DNA of 64,000 bases from Plectrocnemia conspersa (GCA_009617715.1 VTFK01000009.1:682001-746000), one strand, 5' to 3'; counted from the stretch's first letter, positions 12,315-25,530 are shown. Notes: generated by a model not told the origin, from the letters alone. Made by a program: numbers and translations.

Positions 12315-12625
12315 TTACAAAATAGAGCATTGAGAGTAGTCTGAAATAAAAATAGATTTACTAGTTATAAAAGTATGATTGATAGATTGGAATGGTTAAA
12401 CGTTCAAGAAATACTGAAGATGAATGTTTTTGTATTTATATATAAGTTAGAAAATAATGTACATAAATTATAAATAAATTAATATGATGTACATAAATTT
12501 AATACTAGATATAGAGAAATTTAAGGATAGTTAGGTATAAAAAAACGAGTACGGCTAGGGGAATTATAAACGGAGGTGTCAATTTCCGCAAAAATAAAAC
12601 TTTAACACCTTCGTGCATTAAGAAA
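12315..12625 (+). mobile_element. Non-LTR retrotransposon 3' relic, copy 2
   Basis: Better-preserved partner of 835-1140. The plus strand gives LQNRALRVV, then YKSMIDRLEWLNVQEILKMN, VFVFIYKLENNVH, and after a short gap KTSTARGIINGGVNFRKNK. This order (an LQ-R-LR motif, a leucine-rich stretch, then a basic segment) is typical of the region C-terminal to reverse transcriptase in jockey-like elements. Stops show it is dead. The part containing the catalytic domain is missing, as expected for 5'-truncated insertions. Confidence 0.65.
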
Positions 12626-13025
12626 TAAATAATAATATAAGGTCTTTTTTTATTTTCTGTTTATGTTATATGTTTTATCTATGTTTAGTTAAAATTTGTT
12701 TGATGTAAAAATTAGCTATTAAGCTAAATAAATTAATACAACTTTTGAAGCTTCAGTTTTTCTTTAGTCATTACGTTGCATTCTCGACAAAATTGAGCAC
12801 GGTTTTATATTTTAATATTAAGCATAAGAATTCCACTCCCTAATAAAATTGTTATAAAACTATAATATATATCTTTTCAGCTATACCCTGCACTTATACA
12901 TGGAGAACTTGATTTTTTATCTATATTTTTAAGCTATTCCCTGCACACATATTCACGAAACAAATAAATAAAACATAGGGTCAGTTGTCTGCGTACTCCA
13001 TATTCTAATATATACTTTCAAATCA
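12626..13025. other. AT-rich spacer, nothing recognised
   Basis: AT-rich interval; no motif seen. Confidence 0.45.
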
Positions 13026-13027
13026 TA

Positions 13028-13330
13028 GGACCCCGCACGTGAATCACTTATTATTTTACGACGATACAAACGAATCTCTCGAATGGGATGCGACGAAAGC
13101 TCTCGATTTCGTTGTTTTCCCTTTCTTCAAAACCCTTTCTAGTGTATACACGTATTTTTTTGTTGGTACGTGAGGTTCGTTGTACGTATGTGTGTATGTG
13201 AGGCTAGTGGGGGTGAACAACCCTAGCAGACTAATAATATATTCTGGTTTCATAGTCGCGGCGCCATAGGAAAATGGAAAAGCCCCAACACGCGATCGCT
13301 TCAGGGAAAAGTTCCTTTGCACATACGCTG
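13028..13330. promoter_or_regulatory. G+C-rich island 8
   Basis: Island with CGCGATCGCTTCAGGG and a GTACGTATGTGTGTATGTG run. An 88-codon minus frame has no recognisable domain. Confidence 0.25.
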
Positions 13331-15605
13331 TTGAAGCATCAAATATTCAAAATCGACATTACTACCAATGATTTACTGAATGCAATTCACTAATTGGTAA
13401 ATTAGTCAAGCATAATTTCATATGTGTTGTATATATTTATTTAGAATATGGACAACATATATACATAGATAAATATCGCCTTCTTGGAACACAGCAGTAA
13501 AATTCTCATAATGATACTCAATTAATGAGGTCAAGAGAATATATAAAAATTATAATTCTAGACGCTTTAAATATCTGAAAATATTTAATCAAAACAATGC
13601 AAAAAAGTTCATCTACTATATATTAAACTTAATTTATATGTACATATATTGAATAAAAAAATGACACTTTTTTAACTAAGCAAATTTTTTGAAAAATTAT
13701 CGACAAAAAACACATTAGCTAACTAAAGCAATTTATAATCTCTAACAAAAATATAAATTGTTAACATTTTTATGCAGCAAATAACTGCATCTATTACATA
13801 TTTTTCCCCTTTATTTTTTAATCTAATCTAAGTCTTTTACAGGTTATTTGCTAGCATGTTTGCGAGAGTTCTTAATATGTTAATATACTGCTTATTTCTA
13901 TTTTTAAATATATTTTACACTATCACAGTCAACTAATATATAATTATTAAAACCAGTTTAAGGACCGCAAAACAGTCATGAATTTAACCTTATGGTAATC
14001 TCATATTAAAGAAGAAGTAAAAAAATATATATTCATAGACGCGCTTCAAGTTTTTATAACGTTTGGCACTTATGAATAAGAAAACTTCCATCAAAACTAG
14101 GAGTGTTTAGCTTTTAGCTTTCCTGTGCCAAATTTATTTAAGAGGGAGCGTTTCAAGCTACACACGAATGATATATTATAGTTAATGATAGTGGTAAAAA
14201 AATTATTATGCAATTGAAAAATTATAAGATGTTTCATGGAGGTGATTGCAATCCTTGGTGAGTTTTTAAAGTGCTTGTAAGAAATATTTATACTAATATT
14301 GTTTTACGTGTAATTCATCCATAAAAAAGTCCTGCCAAAGAGCAATGAAATAGATAAGAGAATAATAATTATTTCTGGATCTTGATACAAATCCAGTTTT
14401 TTCAGTTAAATATCTGATTGAAAATCCATGCATTTTATTTTTGAAAAAATGTTTCGAATGTATTGAAGATTGTCAATAATCATCCTTACTTAAAAAATCA
14501 TGTATTATGATCTTAAGTTGTAGTAAAATAAAAAATTGAAACGGTACATTTTTCGCTGTTGTATTTTGTATTTTCAATAACATACAATAAATATAAGCTC
14601 TATGGATTAATCCTTACATAGTCTCCCCGAGATCATTAAAAAATTGTATTTTGTGAATTATCATCTCAAAAATCAGCAAATTTCATGAGAAAATTTTTTG
14701 TTAAAAATTAGTATTTTTTGTTAAAAATTAAATTTGTACGAATATTTTTATATGTTTTACAACGGCTGTATATGTTTATACCGCTGCATAGAAAAGGGTG
14801 AGTCCGTGCAAGTAGTTTTTGAGTCATTTTTAAAAAATAACTGTGACTGGGAAGTGGTTAAGAGAGTCTCAATGACCGACTTCTCTTCATGGTAGAAAGC
14901 GTACGAAAACTTTCTTATTTTAAAGATAGTTTAGTTAGACGAACTGATTTAAAAATTTTTTTTTATTAAAATTTTAAATTTTTTTGTAAATACACTTTTG
15001 CTTCATCTGCGATTTTAATATTATTTTTTGGTACTACTACTAAAAATTTTAGATCTGAATATTTTTAATTAATAAGTAATACAAAGTCTATTGCGAATCA
15101 TTAAATTGCAATAAAAAAATAATATGTAAATAAACTAATAAAGCAAAATATACTAAACAAATAAACAAACTCACATAGCTGCTTCATAACAATAAAAACT
15201 TGTCACTCGCAAACTCGCCACAAATTCTCAATTTAACTTGAGATATGCACAAAACTAGACATTGCGTTGCTAAAAGCAGGTGTTTAAATACAGTTTTAAT
15301 TATAAAAGTTTCAAGGAGTCAATAATTAAAATAAATAATACTAAACATTATATTTGACAGCCTAGTACATGTTTTTCTTATTAGGGTTTCAAGTCTATAT
15401 CTATTATTGTAAAAGTAATATTTAATCAGTCTTAAAACAATTTGGTTTCAAACCATATAATATATTTAATTAAATATCCGATACTTTCATATACACTGCC
15501 ATATAATAAATCAAATTTATATTGAATTAATGGAAATATAATGCTTACGACGTTGAAGTTTAATTAAAATACGTTATATTTTATTGCTTCATCGTTTACA
15601 ACACA
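13331..15605. other. AT desert, nothing recognised
   Basis: About 2.3 kb of AT-rich sequence. A slightly richer segment near 14780-14910 has no frame or motif I can identify. No terminal repeats found. Confidence 0.45.
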
Positions 15606-16135
15606 ATCCAGTGATATTCAACCATTTTAAAAATTTATCGATTCGCCCCGGAGCGGATTCGTCCAATTACGTAGTTAAAATTCACGACCCGCGCTCAGTT
15701 AAAATGATGATTTCGCACATCTCTCCGTTTAATCTCGTAACCCTATAAGAAACAGGATTAACCGAGACACACACATACACACCTCTACTATATTCTCAAA
15801 GGCTTCCACAGGCCAAAACTATTTCTGAATATAAATTAGCGAAGCAGCAGCAGCAGCACATCCTAGTTAAATTAATAGAGAATCTTCGGAGGGCGTCTGG
15901 TGGGACTTAGGGAGAGGTAATTGTGTTATAACCGAAAACAATGTTGACGCCTAGAGGGTTTAAATTTGTCAACGGCAGTGTGTCGGATTCTGAGATTGGA
16001 CAAAAAGTTGAAATTCCGAGCGGGGGCGCGAAGATCCGCGGGAATTTCCCAAATTTCGCACCCTTGGGTTTGAGGGTTGTTGGAATCCTTGCGGAAAATA
16101 CTCGGAGGAAATCTTGTCTCTCTATATGGGAATGT
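15606..16135. promoter_or_regulatory. G+C-rich island 9 with Rel-type site
   Basis: Long island containing a GCA/GCAG microsatellite of about five units (15841-15858) and the 11-base palindrome GGGAATTTCCC (16040-16050), which fits the Rel/Dorsal consensus. Overlapping frames of 70-80 codons on both strands have no known domain. Similar wording around the palindrome is found at 9640. Confidence 0.35.
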
Positions 16136-16462
16136 TTCAAATTAAATATATTGTATTAAAACTGATTTCAATGTATACGATATGATTCTCGATTGTAATA
16201 TATTGAATTTTGAAAGTAATAAACTGTTTCAAAATACCAATATATAAAATTACACATCTCAAGTGCAACAAATTTAGAATGGAAGATCGCAATTTTAAGC
16301 GAATAATCAAATTTGTAAGGAAAATTGCTGAATGTATTTTCATGAATAGTAGATGTTGTGAACTTTATTGTATGATTCGGAATGTGAACATGTGCTACGT
16401 TCTTGTAATATCTCACATTTCCATGTCTGACACAAATCTGACATGCCGAATTTGATTAAGCA
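16136..16462. other. Moderately AT-rich stretch with overlapping frames
   Basis: Four overlapping 68-82 codon frames on both strands, none resembling a domain. Frames open on both strands at once argue for chance. Nothing else seen. Confidence 0.35.
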
Positions 16463-16464
16463 GC

Positions 16465-16645
16465 GCCAGAGCTTCGTTTCGAATGGAGAGAGATGCTGAT
16501 GTTTATTTTAAACGTTGACATTGCAAAACGTGTGCCGGTCCTCTAGACCTGGGAACATTGACCGAAATTTTCCGGTTATTTTTATCGTCACAGCTGTCTC
16601 GATGCACTTTTCTACTACGACGACGACTAACATGTCTTGATAGTT
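16465..16645. promoter_or_regulatory. G+C-rich island 10
   Basis: Short island with GCAGCGCCAGAGCTTCG and GTGCCGGTCCTCTAGACCTG. No recognisable protein. Confidence 0.2.
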
Positions 16646-17284
16646 ACCATTGAAAGTTAACAACATGAATCTTGTCATAAATATAAAATTACTTGATTCC
16701 AGCTTTATCGTTATTTTACCAATAAGGTATTGTTTTTTATAAAGCGTGTATTTCATTTTGTAAAATAAAAATATTTTAATAATTATCAATAATACTTATT
16801 GAAATTAATTTCTATATACATATATGTATATATTTATTGAATATAAATATGCTTATAAAATTTGAAAGCAATAGAAAACTTAGCCTGCTTTTATTATAAA
16901 AAATATATAATTAGCACGTAGCGAAAGAGATGTATATTACAAAATTTATATGACCTTGAAGTGTTGTAAATTTATTGTTTTTAGTAATATCTTAACAAGC
17001 TTAAAAGGTAATTACAATTTTATTGCCAGAGTTTTAGACAGTAGCAGAGATTTAAATATATAAAAAAACATATAATAAAGCAATCCAATATATATATTTT
17101 TTTAATAAATGGCAACTCACTAAATAAGTTTAATTTTTTTTACATATAATATAAAATTGGTATAACAAACTTTAGAATGCGTTTTTAAAAGGAAATTATT
17201 AAAAGTATATTATTTTTTATTAGAAATATTTATATAAAATATTTCTGGGAAATCTATCAGGAGAATGGGGTCAGGAAAATGTAT
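16646..17284. other. AT-rich spacer, nothing recognised
   Basis: AT-rich sequence up to the inverted-repeat element. Confidence 0.45.
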
Positions 17285-17880
17285 CACCTGCAGTACACCG
17301 TCACAATTAATCGCTAGCAGCGTTTGCTAGGGAAAATATTTTATTGGTCATTTTAACTGGTGTTATTTTTACCATCCGCGCAGTGAATAAATACAGTTTC
17401 AGTAGATTTATAAATTAATTGCTTGATACATTTGAAATAACTTTTTCTGTAAAATTATATTCATACTAATTAAAATTTAATCTTACTGCAACATTTGCGA
17501 AACGTTCATTTGCTGTTCAAACCCAAACCTAACCTAATGAAAATTCTAAAACTTATTATAATCTTTGAAGTTCCATTAAAATAATTCGTTTAAGTTTGGG
17601 TTTGAACAGGAAATCGAAGTTTCACGTGTTAAATTTAGTTGCATAGATATTATAGAACAGCATTTAATTTTATCCTCTTAAAATACGTCTTGATTTGAAC
17701 TTGATTTGCCACACTGTCAATTAACCAATGAATAAGCAAGTTTTTATAAACATATATCATTGATTATAGGCTTTAAAATATGCTAGCAAGCATTTATAGG
17801 CTATAAATTGTTTATGCGATCAATTGACGCGGCGGAAATTTGCAGTAAGATGCTAGCGATTAATTGCTGGTGGTGAATTG
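17285..17880. mobile_element. Inverted-repeat element with nested internal repeat
   Basis: Outer arms are CAATTAATCGCTAGCA (17304-17319) and its exact reverse complement (17851-17866), with further imperfect matches outward (CACC-type words). Inside lies a second pair, CTGTTCAAACCCAAAC (17513-17528) and its exact complement (17594-17609), which extends to 19 of 20. No transposase is present. This is the build of a MITE or fold-back element. The interior is related to 56590-56880, which has CTGTTTAAATCCAAACCTAA and a TTGTTTGATACATTTGAA block matching TTGCTTGATACATTTGAA here. No clear target-site duplication was found. Confidence 0.55.
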
Positions 17881-17989
17881 TGAAAGATAATTTTTTCTAG
17901 ACTTTATATTAGTTAAAAAAGTCATTGTAGTTTTAAATCAATTTTTTTCAGAATATATTATTTAGCGCTAATTTTTTTATAGAATAAAA

Positions 17990-18400
17990 AAAATATTGTG
18001 CAGATTTATTTAGGTGACTAAGCTTAATTTAAAAATTGCTATGCTTATTTTTGCTTAACATTTCTGAGTTGACTGAAATTTATCAGCAGTAAGTTTAATT
18101 TTTGTAGCTTATAAAATTATTATTAAAATTGCTATTGCAGTTTTAAGAAAAAAATGCATCATTTATTGGAATTTTAATAATAAAACAAGAAATTCTTGTA
18201 TGTATTTATTTTTACAGTTCAATATCAATTCGATTTTTTGACCATTTTATAATAGCATAGTCATTTGAAAAATTAAAAACTAAACGCCGATTGCTTAAAA
18301 ATTCGTAAATTTGCAGAGTTGATTAAAGTTTATTAGCAGTAAATATTTAAAAAATAACGTAGTAATTTTAAGAGTTTAAAATTTAGTACCAATTGCTAAA
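17990..18400 (+). repeat. Degenerate direct duplication, ~260-bp period
   Basis: GAGTTGACTGAAATTTATCAGCAGTAA near 18065 recurs as a diverged GAGTTGATTAAAGTTTATTAGCAGTAA near 18317, with weaker matches on both sides. It is an old local duplication or two halves of a decayed repeat; no coding function is seen. Confidence 0.4.
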
Positions 18401-18540
18401 AAAAAATGTTATAATTTCTAAAGATCAATATATCAACATTATAATTAAAGTTTTGTTATACAAAAAAATCCTTTTCTAGAAATTCTGCCATTGTAAATTT
18501 TGCAGCCTAATTTTTTTTTAAAACTGCGGAATTTGTAGTT

Positions 18541-19165
18541 TTATATATAGCAAAAGCTCAGGTATCAACAGCCAATGTACGACAAAGAAAATCCTATAAT
18601 ATTATATATTTAATAATATAATATATTGCTTAAATCTTATTGTACTACACAACCTGGTTCAATTTGACTGATTGCATCTCATGTATCATATATATATCTA
18701 CGCCTTCTGATTAAATGATCGATCTGTTACAAAGTTAACCAATTAATCAGATTGTATTTGTATAATTTATAGGTATGTATTGTTGATACTGATCTGTAAT
18801 TAACTATTTATAGCGATAGTTCATTGATATTGGTATTAAACTAAACATATCAAATAGATATAATTTTTTACTCAAAAACAAAAAAAGCAAATAAATAAGT
18901 TACAATGATAATAAATAAATATGCAACTTCAGCAAATCGAAAAATAGAAAACAGTCTGTACCAATAATATACCGTAGAATTTGAACACGAGCCAAAAAAC
19001 TGTGTAGAATAGGTGTTGTGAAAGATTTACCTTCATAAAAGTGAGCAATTCATCAAAAATTTTGATTTACGGTCACTTAACAGTTGATTAAGAGAGTTTA
19101 TAAATAACTACCTTCTAGATAAAAATAAATCAAACGTGGTTAAAATTCATACGGTACATATTTTC
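18541..19165. other. AT-rich spacer, nothing recognised
   Basis: AT-rich interval with palindromic ATTATATATTTAATAATATA-type runs near 18600. Confidence 0.4.
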
Positions 19166-19167
19166 CC

Positions 19168-19350
19168 ATTGCTATAGGGGCGATTCATTCGAAATTGATT
19201 TTCTTCAAAATCGCACACCCGTAAAAGAACGCTCGGTACAGGGGCGGACTTGGGGATGGAGAATTACATAACGAAACCATAAAATCAATGGTTGGAATAG
19301 TTGAGCTTCTAAACTTGGTGCGGAATTGTTTTTTGGACATTGAATGAAAG
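19168..19350. promoter_or_regulatory. G+C-rich island 11
   Basis: Short island with CGTAAAAGAACGCTCGGTAC and GGGGCGGACTTGGGG. No recognisable protein. Confidence 0.2.
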
Positions 19351-19910
19351 TAAATAGCGTTTTTTGGTGTTGCCACATTAATCAAATAGGTGATTATAAT
19401 TCGATTTGTAAGAAAAACACTTTATGCTGTACTTACATATGTATATGTATGTATATTTATACAAAATTTATGTATACATATACCTATATAAATTTAAAAC
19501 GTATATAAACGAAAAGCCTTCGTTATGAGTTCATTTTACTTTATGCACGTAGAGGGTGAAATTTTTCACAATGAACATTGTGTATACATATAAAACGATA
19601 AAACGCGGTTCTGAAATAACTTTCACTGTATGTTATATGAAAAAATGTTCTCATATCTGTTAGCCAGAAATAACCATTGATACAGAGTATAAAAATAATT
19701 TAAGCACTGTGTAGATATAAAGGGCAAATTAAAAATGCATTCAACGTTTACAATATTTTTTTTATAAAATAATTAGAAGTAAATACCCTCTATCTTTATG
19801 CTTTGTGTCATACAAATATGCTTTTGCAAATTAGATAGAAATTGTTTGTGCTAGAAAAAAACCGGTAATAAATATATTATAGTGTTAACATTTTTATAAT
19901 AAAAATTCAA

Positions 19911-19985
19911 GTGCCGCTGTCGGGGCTCGAGCCCACAACCTCAGAGTTACTAATCTGAAACGTTACGGACTACACTATTCCGTCC
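19911..19985 (-). tRNA. tRNA-like pseudogene or SINE head
   Basis: The minus strand contains an A-box-like TAGTGTAGTCCGTAACG, an anticodon-stem-like pair TCAGA/TCTGA around a loop with AGT, and a strong B box GGGCTCGAGCCCC. The T-arm pairs apart from one extra base. The two acceptor ends (GGACGGA and GCGGCAC) do not pair, so it cannot be a working tRNA. It may be a tRNA-derived SINE head or a dead tRNA gene; the anticodon would be AGT (Thr) if real. A second tRNA-like module follows 135 bp away on the same strand. Confidence 0.45.
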
Positions 19986-20120
19986 TTTAATAAATCTAAG
20001 TAAATATTATCTGTGATTAACCATCTTAATTATCACTAATAATATTATTGATATTATTGAATTAAATATAAATTATTAATATTAAATTAAATATAAATTA
20101 AAAAACACTAAAAGCTTTGT

Positions 20121-20178
20121 ATATGGAATTAAAACCCAGGTGTTTCAAATCGATAGTCATCAACTTATACCACTCGTT
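20121..20178 (-). repeat. tRNA-derived SINE-like fragment, copy 1
   Basis: The minus strand reads GTGGTATAAGTTGATGACTA (A box) and CCTGGGTTTTAATTCCATAT (B box), the spacing of a polymerase III internal promoter. The same two words, ATGGTATAGTCAGTGACTA and CCTGGGTTTAAATCTCATAT, recur at 47185-47225 on the plus strand with a shorter gap. This supports a dispersed tRNA-derived family rather than a single tRNA. Confidence 0.45.
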
Positions 20179-20180
20179 TA

Positions 20181-20811
20181 TCGAATTGCTATATAAAAAT
20201 AACGTAATATATGTATCAAATACATCTTAAATACACTTTTATTATTAATTTCTATTAAATATTCTGTACCTAAACTAGCAACAAGTGGAGCAAGTCTTAT
20301 ATCGACTAAGGATTAAAATACGAGGAAGCAGGCGAATTTTTATTTTACGTCAAATCCTGAGATTAATTATAGCAAAATTTAGTTGAAAAATAGATTGCAC
20401 CGAGAATTAAATTAAATTGCTGAAAAACAGCAAAAGAAATATTTCATTTCACTAATCACGTAAAAAAATTACGTTATTGTGAAGGTGGGAATTTTAATCG
20501 CACTTCAAAAGCAAGTACTTCATATATTTGACTATTAAATGTCCTATTAGAAACCCTTCTGGCTGACGTACAAATTAATATCAAAAGCACACTTTGATTT
20601 TGGATTTAAAAAATTTAAGTTTGTTTCAATTACGTTTTATTACGTATACAAATTTAATATGTTTAGAAAGCAAATCAAATTACGAAAGATAAGAGAATGC
20701 GTTCTCTTGGTCTGTTTAATCACATATATTCATCAATCTGGAAAAATCGAGCAAAGACGATTTAAGATATATGTACTTATATGAAGCTTCTACTTCTTCT
20801 ATTTTATTTAC
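20181..20811. other. AT-rich spacer, nothing recognised
   Basis: AT-rich DNA up to the hAT target duplication. Confidence 0.4.
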
Positions 20812-20819
20812 ATCTAGAT

Positions 20820-22320
<1,501 letters not shown>

Positions 22321-22328
22321 ATCTAGAT

Positions 22329-22463
22329 AATAAAAAACTCCACTGGTATAATGCTCTGAATAATGACAAGATATACTATTTTCTGAAATACTTGAAGGCT
22401 AATGGTTTTCAGCAGATTATCTGTTTAAGAAAATCATGACAAAATAATTTCATATAACTGGTT
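22329..22463. other. Short spacer between two DNA transposons
   Basis: 135 bp of ordinary AT-rich DNA separate the hAT target duplication from the TTAA of the piggyBac-like element. Confidence 0.6.
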
Positions 22464-22467
22464 TTAA

Positions 22468-23403
22468 CCCGCCGTTGGTCGCGCGAGTATTGCATACGCC
22501 GTTGGTCGCGCCTGAGCGAATAGCCGCCTCTCAGTTCTTTATGTTTTTAAGTTTAAATATCGAATATTTATTATTTTTTTTATTTTTGGTATATTTTAGT
22601 GTTGTATATATAAAATAAATAAATTCTTTCAAACTTTTATTTACATAATGAAAGAAGAAAAATAAAATAATAAATATTTTAAAAGTAAAATATAATTTTT
22701 TTAGATATATGTTTAAAACTTTAAAAATAACATGAAAAAATATATATTATTTTTGATCTTGATTACTTTATTACTTAGTTATGCAATCTAGACATAATGC
22801 CGATGAATATTCTTTGCATATTGGGTTATAGCACATGTGGCATTTTATAGTGATTTTGCGATTTTTTTCCTAGGGCAAAAATTACATTTTGGACGATTCT
22901 ATTCACTTGGTTTTGTGTGATGAATTATCGTAGTGTCAGGTTTCTCTCATAAATACTGCTATATTTTTATTTGCAAACTTTGCGATAAATTTGTTTAATT
23001 TATTTTAAATTATCTAAAGGAAAAAAAAAATTTTTAAATATTTTTTTATACTATGTATCAATAGAGTTAAATAAAATATATTTATAAAATAAATTTAAAA
23101 CATAATAATAACAAACAAAAAAAAATAAATAATAATAAAAAGAAACTAAAACAAAAAAAAAATTCCAGCACGAATCTAACCCGCGTAAATAACGTTTTCT
23201 CTCGATCCTTGATATAACACAACTAATACGCAAAACCAAATGTATATCGAAATAGTAAACACGTGTTTGAGCCTGCAATATTGAAGAAAACATAATTCTT
23301 GAAAAGTAGAGGGACCCGGAAGTTAATATAATGCATACAAAAAAAACGGCATCAAAAAAAAACGATAGGGTGAGCGCTGCGCCGCCGTGCGACCAACGGC
23401 GGG
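22468..23403 (-). mobile_element. piggyBac-like element, internally deleted
   Basis: Termini are CCCGCCGTTGGTCGC (22468-22482) and its exact complement (23389-23403), with TTAA on each side (22464-22467 and 23404-23407). CCC...GGG ends on a TTAA target are the hallmark of piggyBac-type elements. A second GCCGTTGGTCGCGC word lies just inside the left end (from about 22499). The minus strand keeps part of the C-terminal cysteine-rich domain of a piggyBac transposase. At 936 bp most of the transposase is gone, so it could move only with help from another copy. Confidence 0.93.
22783..22895 (-). pseudogene. piggyBac transposase C-terminal Cys-rich domain
   Basis: The minus strand reads KCNFCPRKKIAKSL and then, after a one-base shift, IKCHMCYNPICKEYS and a final CLDC. 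The C-x2-C ... C-x2-C-x4-C-x2-E ... C-x2-C spacing follows the cross-brace cysteine-rich domain at the C-terminus of piggyBac transposases, which recognises the terminal repeats. No DDD catalytic core is detectable. Its position inside the TTAA-flanked element supports the identification. Confidence 0.75.
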
Positions 23404-23479
23404 TTAAGAGCTCTCATGATATTTATTATGAGAATTACACTTAAACTATGATTTTAGAACAAGAAATCTACAATGAAAT

Positions 23480-23645
23480 GTGTCAGTTGATATCTGGGTC
23501 TTGAGCTGTGACCATACGCTGTAAACCCGCGCTATAACATTTGATCAAAAGGCGTATTGATACGCCGACGCCAACAGGTGCGTCCTGACACCGACGTCGA
23601 CGCAACTTCTTACTCGATCAAGACAGGACAACACCTCTCAACGTC
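23480..23645. promoter_or_regulatory. G+C-rich island 12 with GGCGTAT palindrome
   Basis: Island containing GGCGTAT-TG-ATACGCC followed by GACGCCAACAGGTGCGTCC and GACGTCGACGC. Repeated CGACG words suggest either an old mobile-element end or a regulatory element. No protein recognised. Confidence 0.25.
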
Positions 23646-23834
23646 AATTTTATAATTAAAAACATACAGCGCAACTAGAGTTAAAAATATAATAGACTAA
23701 ATCAATTTCTTTACTAAAAATATTGAATATTAATAAGATAGGTTTTTTTTTAAATATTTTTGGTCAAACTGTACATGTTTTTTTTTATAAATATTTCACA
23801 AAAAATTGCACCGTCAACATTTGCTTATTGAATT

Positions 23835-24245
23835 TTCAAAGGAACGCGTTGTGGTAGTGCCTTGAAAACGGCCGTTTCGGCAAACGTCCGAAAATTGTCA
23901 CCAGGCGAAAAGGTTTCGTCGGAAGTCGTAAAAAAAGTGCGCAGACGAGACGCCCTCGGAATTTCTTACTTTTTACATAATGACGCAACGAACACACGGC
24001 GAAAGTGCCGCAATGCCGCAGAAAACACCCAATTTGGGTTATTTTTAATTTCAGTTTGCAGTTTAAAAATGTGCAGATATTAGAATGCAAGCGGCAAAGT
24101 CTTTGTGGCGGCTGCATTTTTGTAGTGATTATATTTTTCATCGCCAGCACGTGCCGAAAGTGCACGAGCGATGTCGTTGTGGCGCACAATAGGTCTCGTA
24201 CAAACCATAAAAATGTATGAAGCAGCTGTGATATATGGTTGTGTT
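23835..24245. promoter_or_regulatory. G+C-rich island 13 with long minus frame
   Basis: Island rich in CG words (ACGGCCGTTTCGGCAAACG, CACGTGCCGAAAGTGCACGAG). The minus strand is open for 178 codons (24372-23836), the longest frame outside the LINE, but the translation shows no known domain or signal peptide. Frames of over 70 codons are also open on the plus strand across the same DNA, so a stop-poor composition may explain it. Either an unrecognised exon or a non-coding element is possible. Confidence 0.25.
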
Positions 24246-24940
24246 TTGCACCAGCGTTAAAATGTAGCAATCGAATTGATGCTGCACTCAGAATAATTTG
24301 TAAGCTGGTATGGAAGAGTGATATTAATTTAAAAGCCATGAATTCTATGTGTAATATTTTAACTTTTTTCAAACTATATCTAATAACTACTAATAAGGAT
24401 ATTCTATAGGTAAAGAAACAAATACTAATACTTGAAGAATTGACTCCTTATTATATATAAAAAATAACTATGGTTAGCATTTTTATTTGTGACAATTGTT
24501 CAATAGCAACAAAATCAGTTTTAATTGCTCTAAAAGTAAATGCTATTTTCTATGTCTTAGAGAAATTCATAGACATCAAAAACTATTATACAATAGTATG
24601 ACTTTTGCTTCTCTTAACTCCAACAACAATATAATAATTTTAATCATATTACGACTTAATTCGTTCAAAATGTAATGTGCTATAAATAAATACTAAAACA
24701 ACAGCATACAAATTGTATTTGCCAAAAGCATGTTGTTAACCTATAGTGTATCTTGGTTTATAAATACATGAAATTCACCTTGAACAATTTTGTCATAACA
24801 AAAAAAAATTTTTTGGCAATAATATAACATTTACCAAATAAAAACTGTCAACATAACACAGTATTATTATATAAAATATACAATAAATACTCACAAACAT
24901 CTATTGATAGCAATCAAAACGCTCCAAATACAGCAATAAG
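24246..24940. other. AT-rich spacer, nothing recognised
   Basis: AT-rich stretch. Its right end merges into a dispersed repeat shared with 45 kb. Confidence 0.4.
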
Positions 24941-24945
24941 ATCAA

Positions 24946-24971
24946 ATTGACATACCTGAAACAATAATAAA
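24946..24971 (+). repeat. Dispersed repeat D, copy 1
   Basis: A 26-base stretch beginning ATTGACATACCTGAAACAAT is identical to 45305-45330. A diverged relative (TTGACGTATATAGAACAATAATAA) lies near 40850. Flanks show weaker similarity between the 40.8 and 45.2 kb copies (GGTAGAAA, AAGTGCTT/AAGCACTT, AATCCACTTT/AATCCATTT). Class unknown. Confidence 0.55.
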
Positions 24972-25079
24972 CACCATTAGGATAAAGCAAGACAAATTGA
25001 ATATTCGAGTTATAAATAAAGCGGAAGTTGTTTTGGTTAATAATTGAACACCTTTAAGTTTAATTCTAATGTAACTAAA

Positions 25080-25530
25080 ATAGACACTACGTACGAGCAC
25101 ACCGAAATAGATTATGGTCTATTTCTGCCATTTCCAATTTTATGGCTCGACTAGTTCAATCGCCATTAATTTGCGTTGCTGCCAAATCTGGATTGTTTTG
25201 CAATTTTTTTCTTCCGACGATTGAATGAATATTCTAAACGCGCTTTTATAAATAGGCTTTCGCCCAAAGTACGGCCAGGCTGAGGAAAATATAAAGGGAG
25301 TTCGTCGTGGAATTCCAGAAAAGTATATCTATAGAAATTCGTACACTTGGGTGGTACGTGATCGGAAGTTCGATTCTGGATTGACCCAATTTTCCCCTTG
25401 TAAGGCAATACTCATCAGTGTCGTTACTAAATCTTGTGGATTCTGGGGGCATAATGATAAAAGCGTGTTGGTTAATAGTGGGAGAAAAGCGCAACGGGTT
25501 ATGTTACAAAGTGGTTTCGAGATAAAGGGC
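25080..25530. promoter_or_regulatory. G+C-rich island 14
   Basis: Island with TTTTATAAATAGGC and CAATCGCCATTAATTTGCG. Overlapping 60-82 codon frames on both strands show no domain. TATAAATA at about 25246-25253 could be a core-promoter TATA box, but nothing downstream supports a gene. Confidence 0.25.

Noticed and set aside
16137..16455. Four overlapping 68-82 codon frames
   Set aside because: Open on both strands at once with no domain; consistent with chance.
19911..19985. Functional tRNA-Thr(AGT)
   Set aside because: Acceptor arms do not pair and the anticodon stem-loop has an extra base, so it is kept only as a tRNA-like relic.
25246..25253. TATAAATA core promoter
   Set aside because: The word is common in this AT-rich sequence and no gene begins downstream, so it was not called as a promoter on its own.
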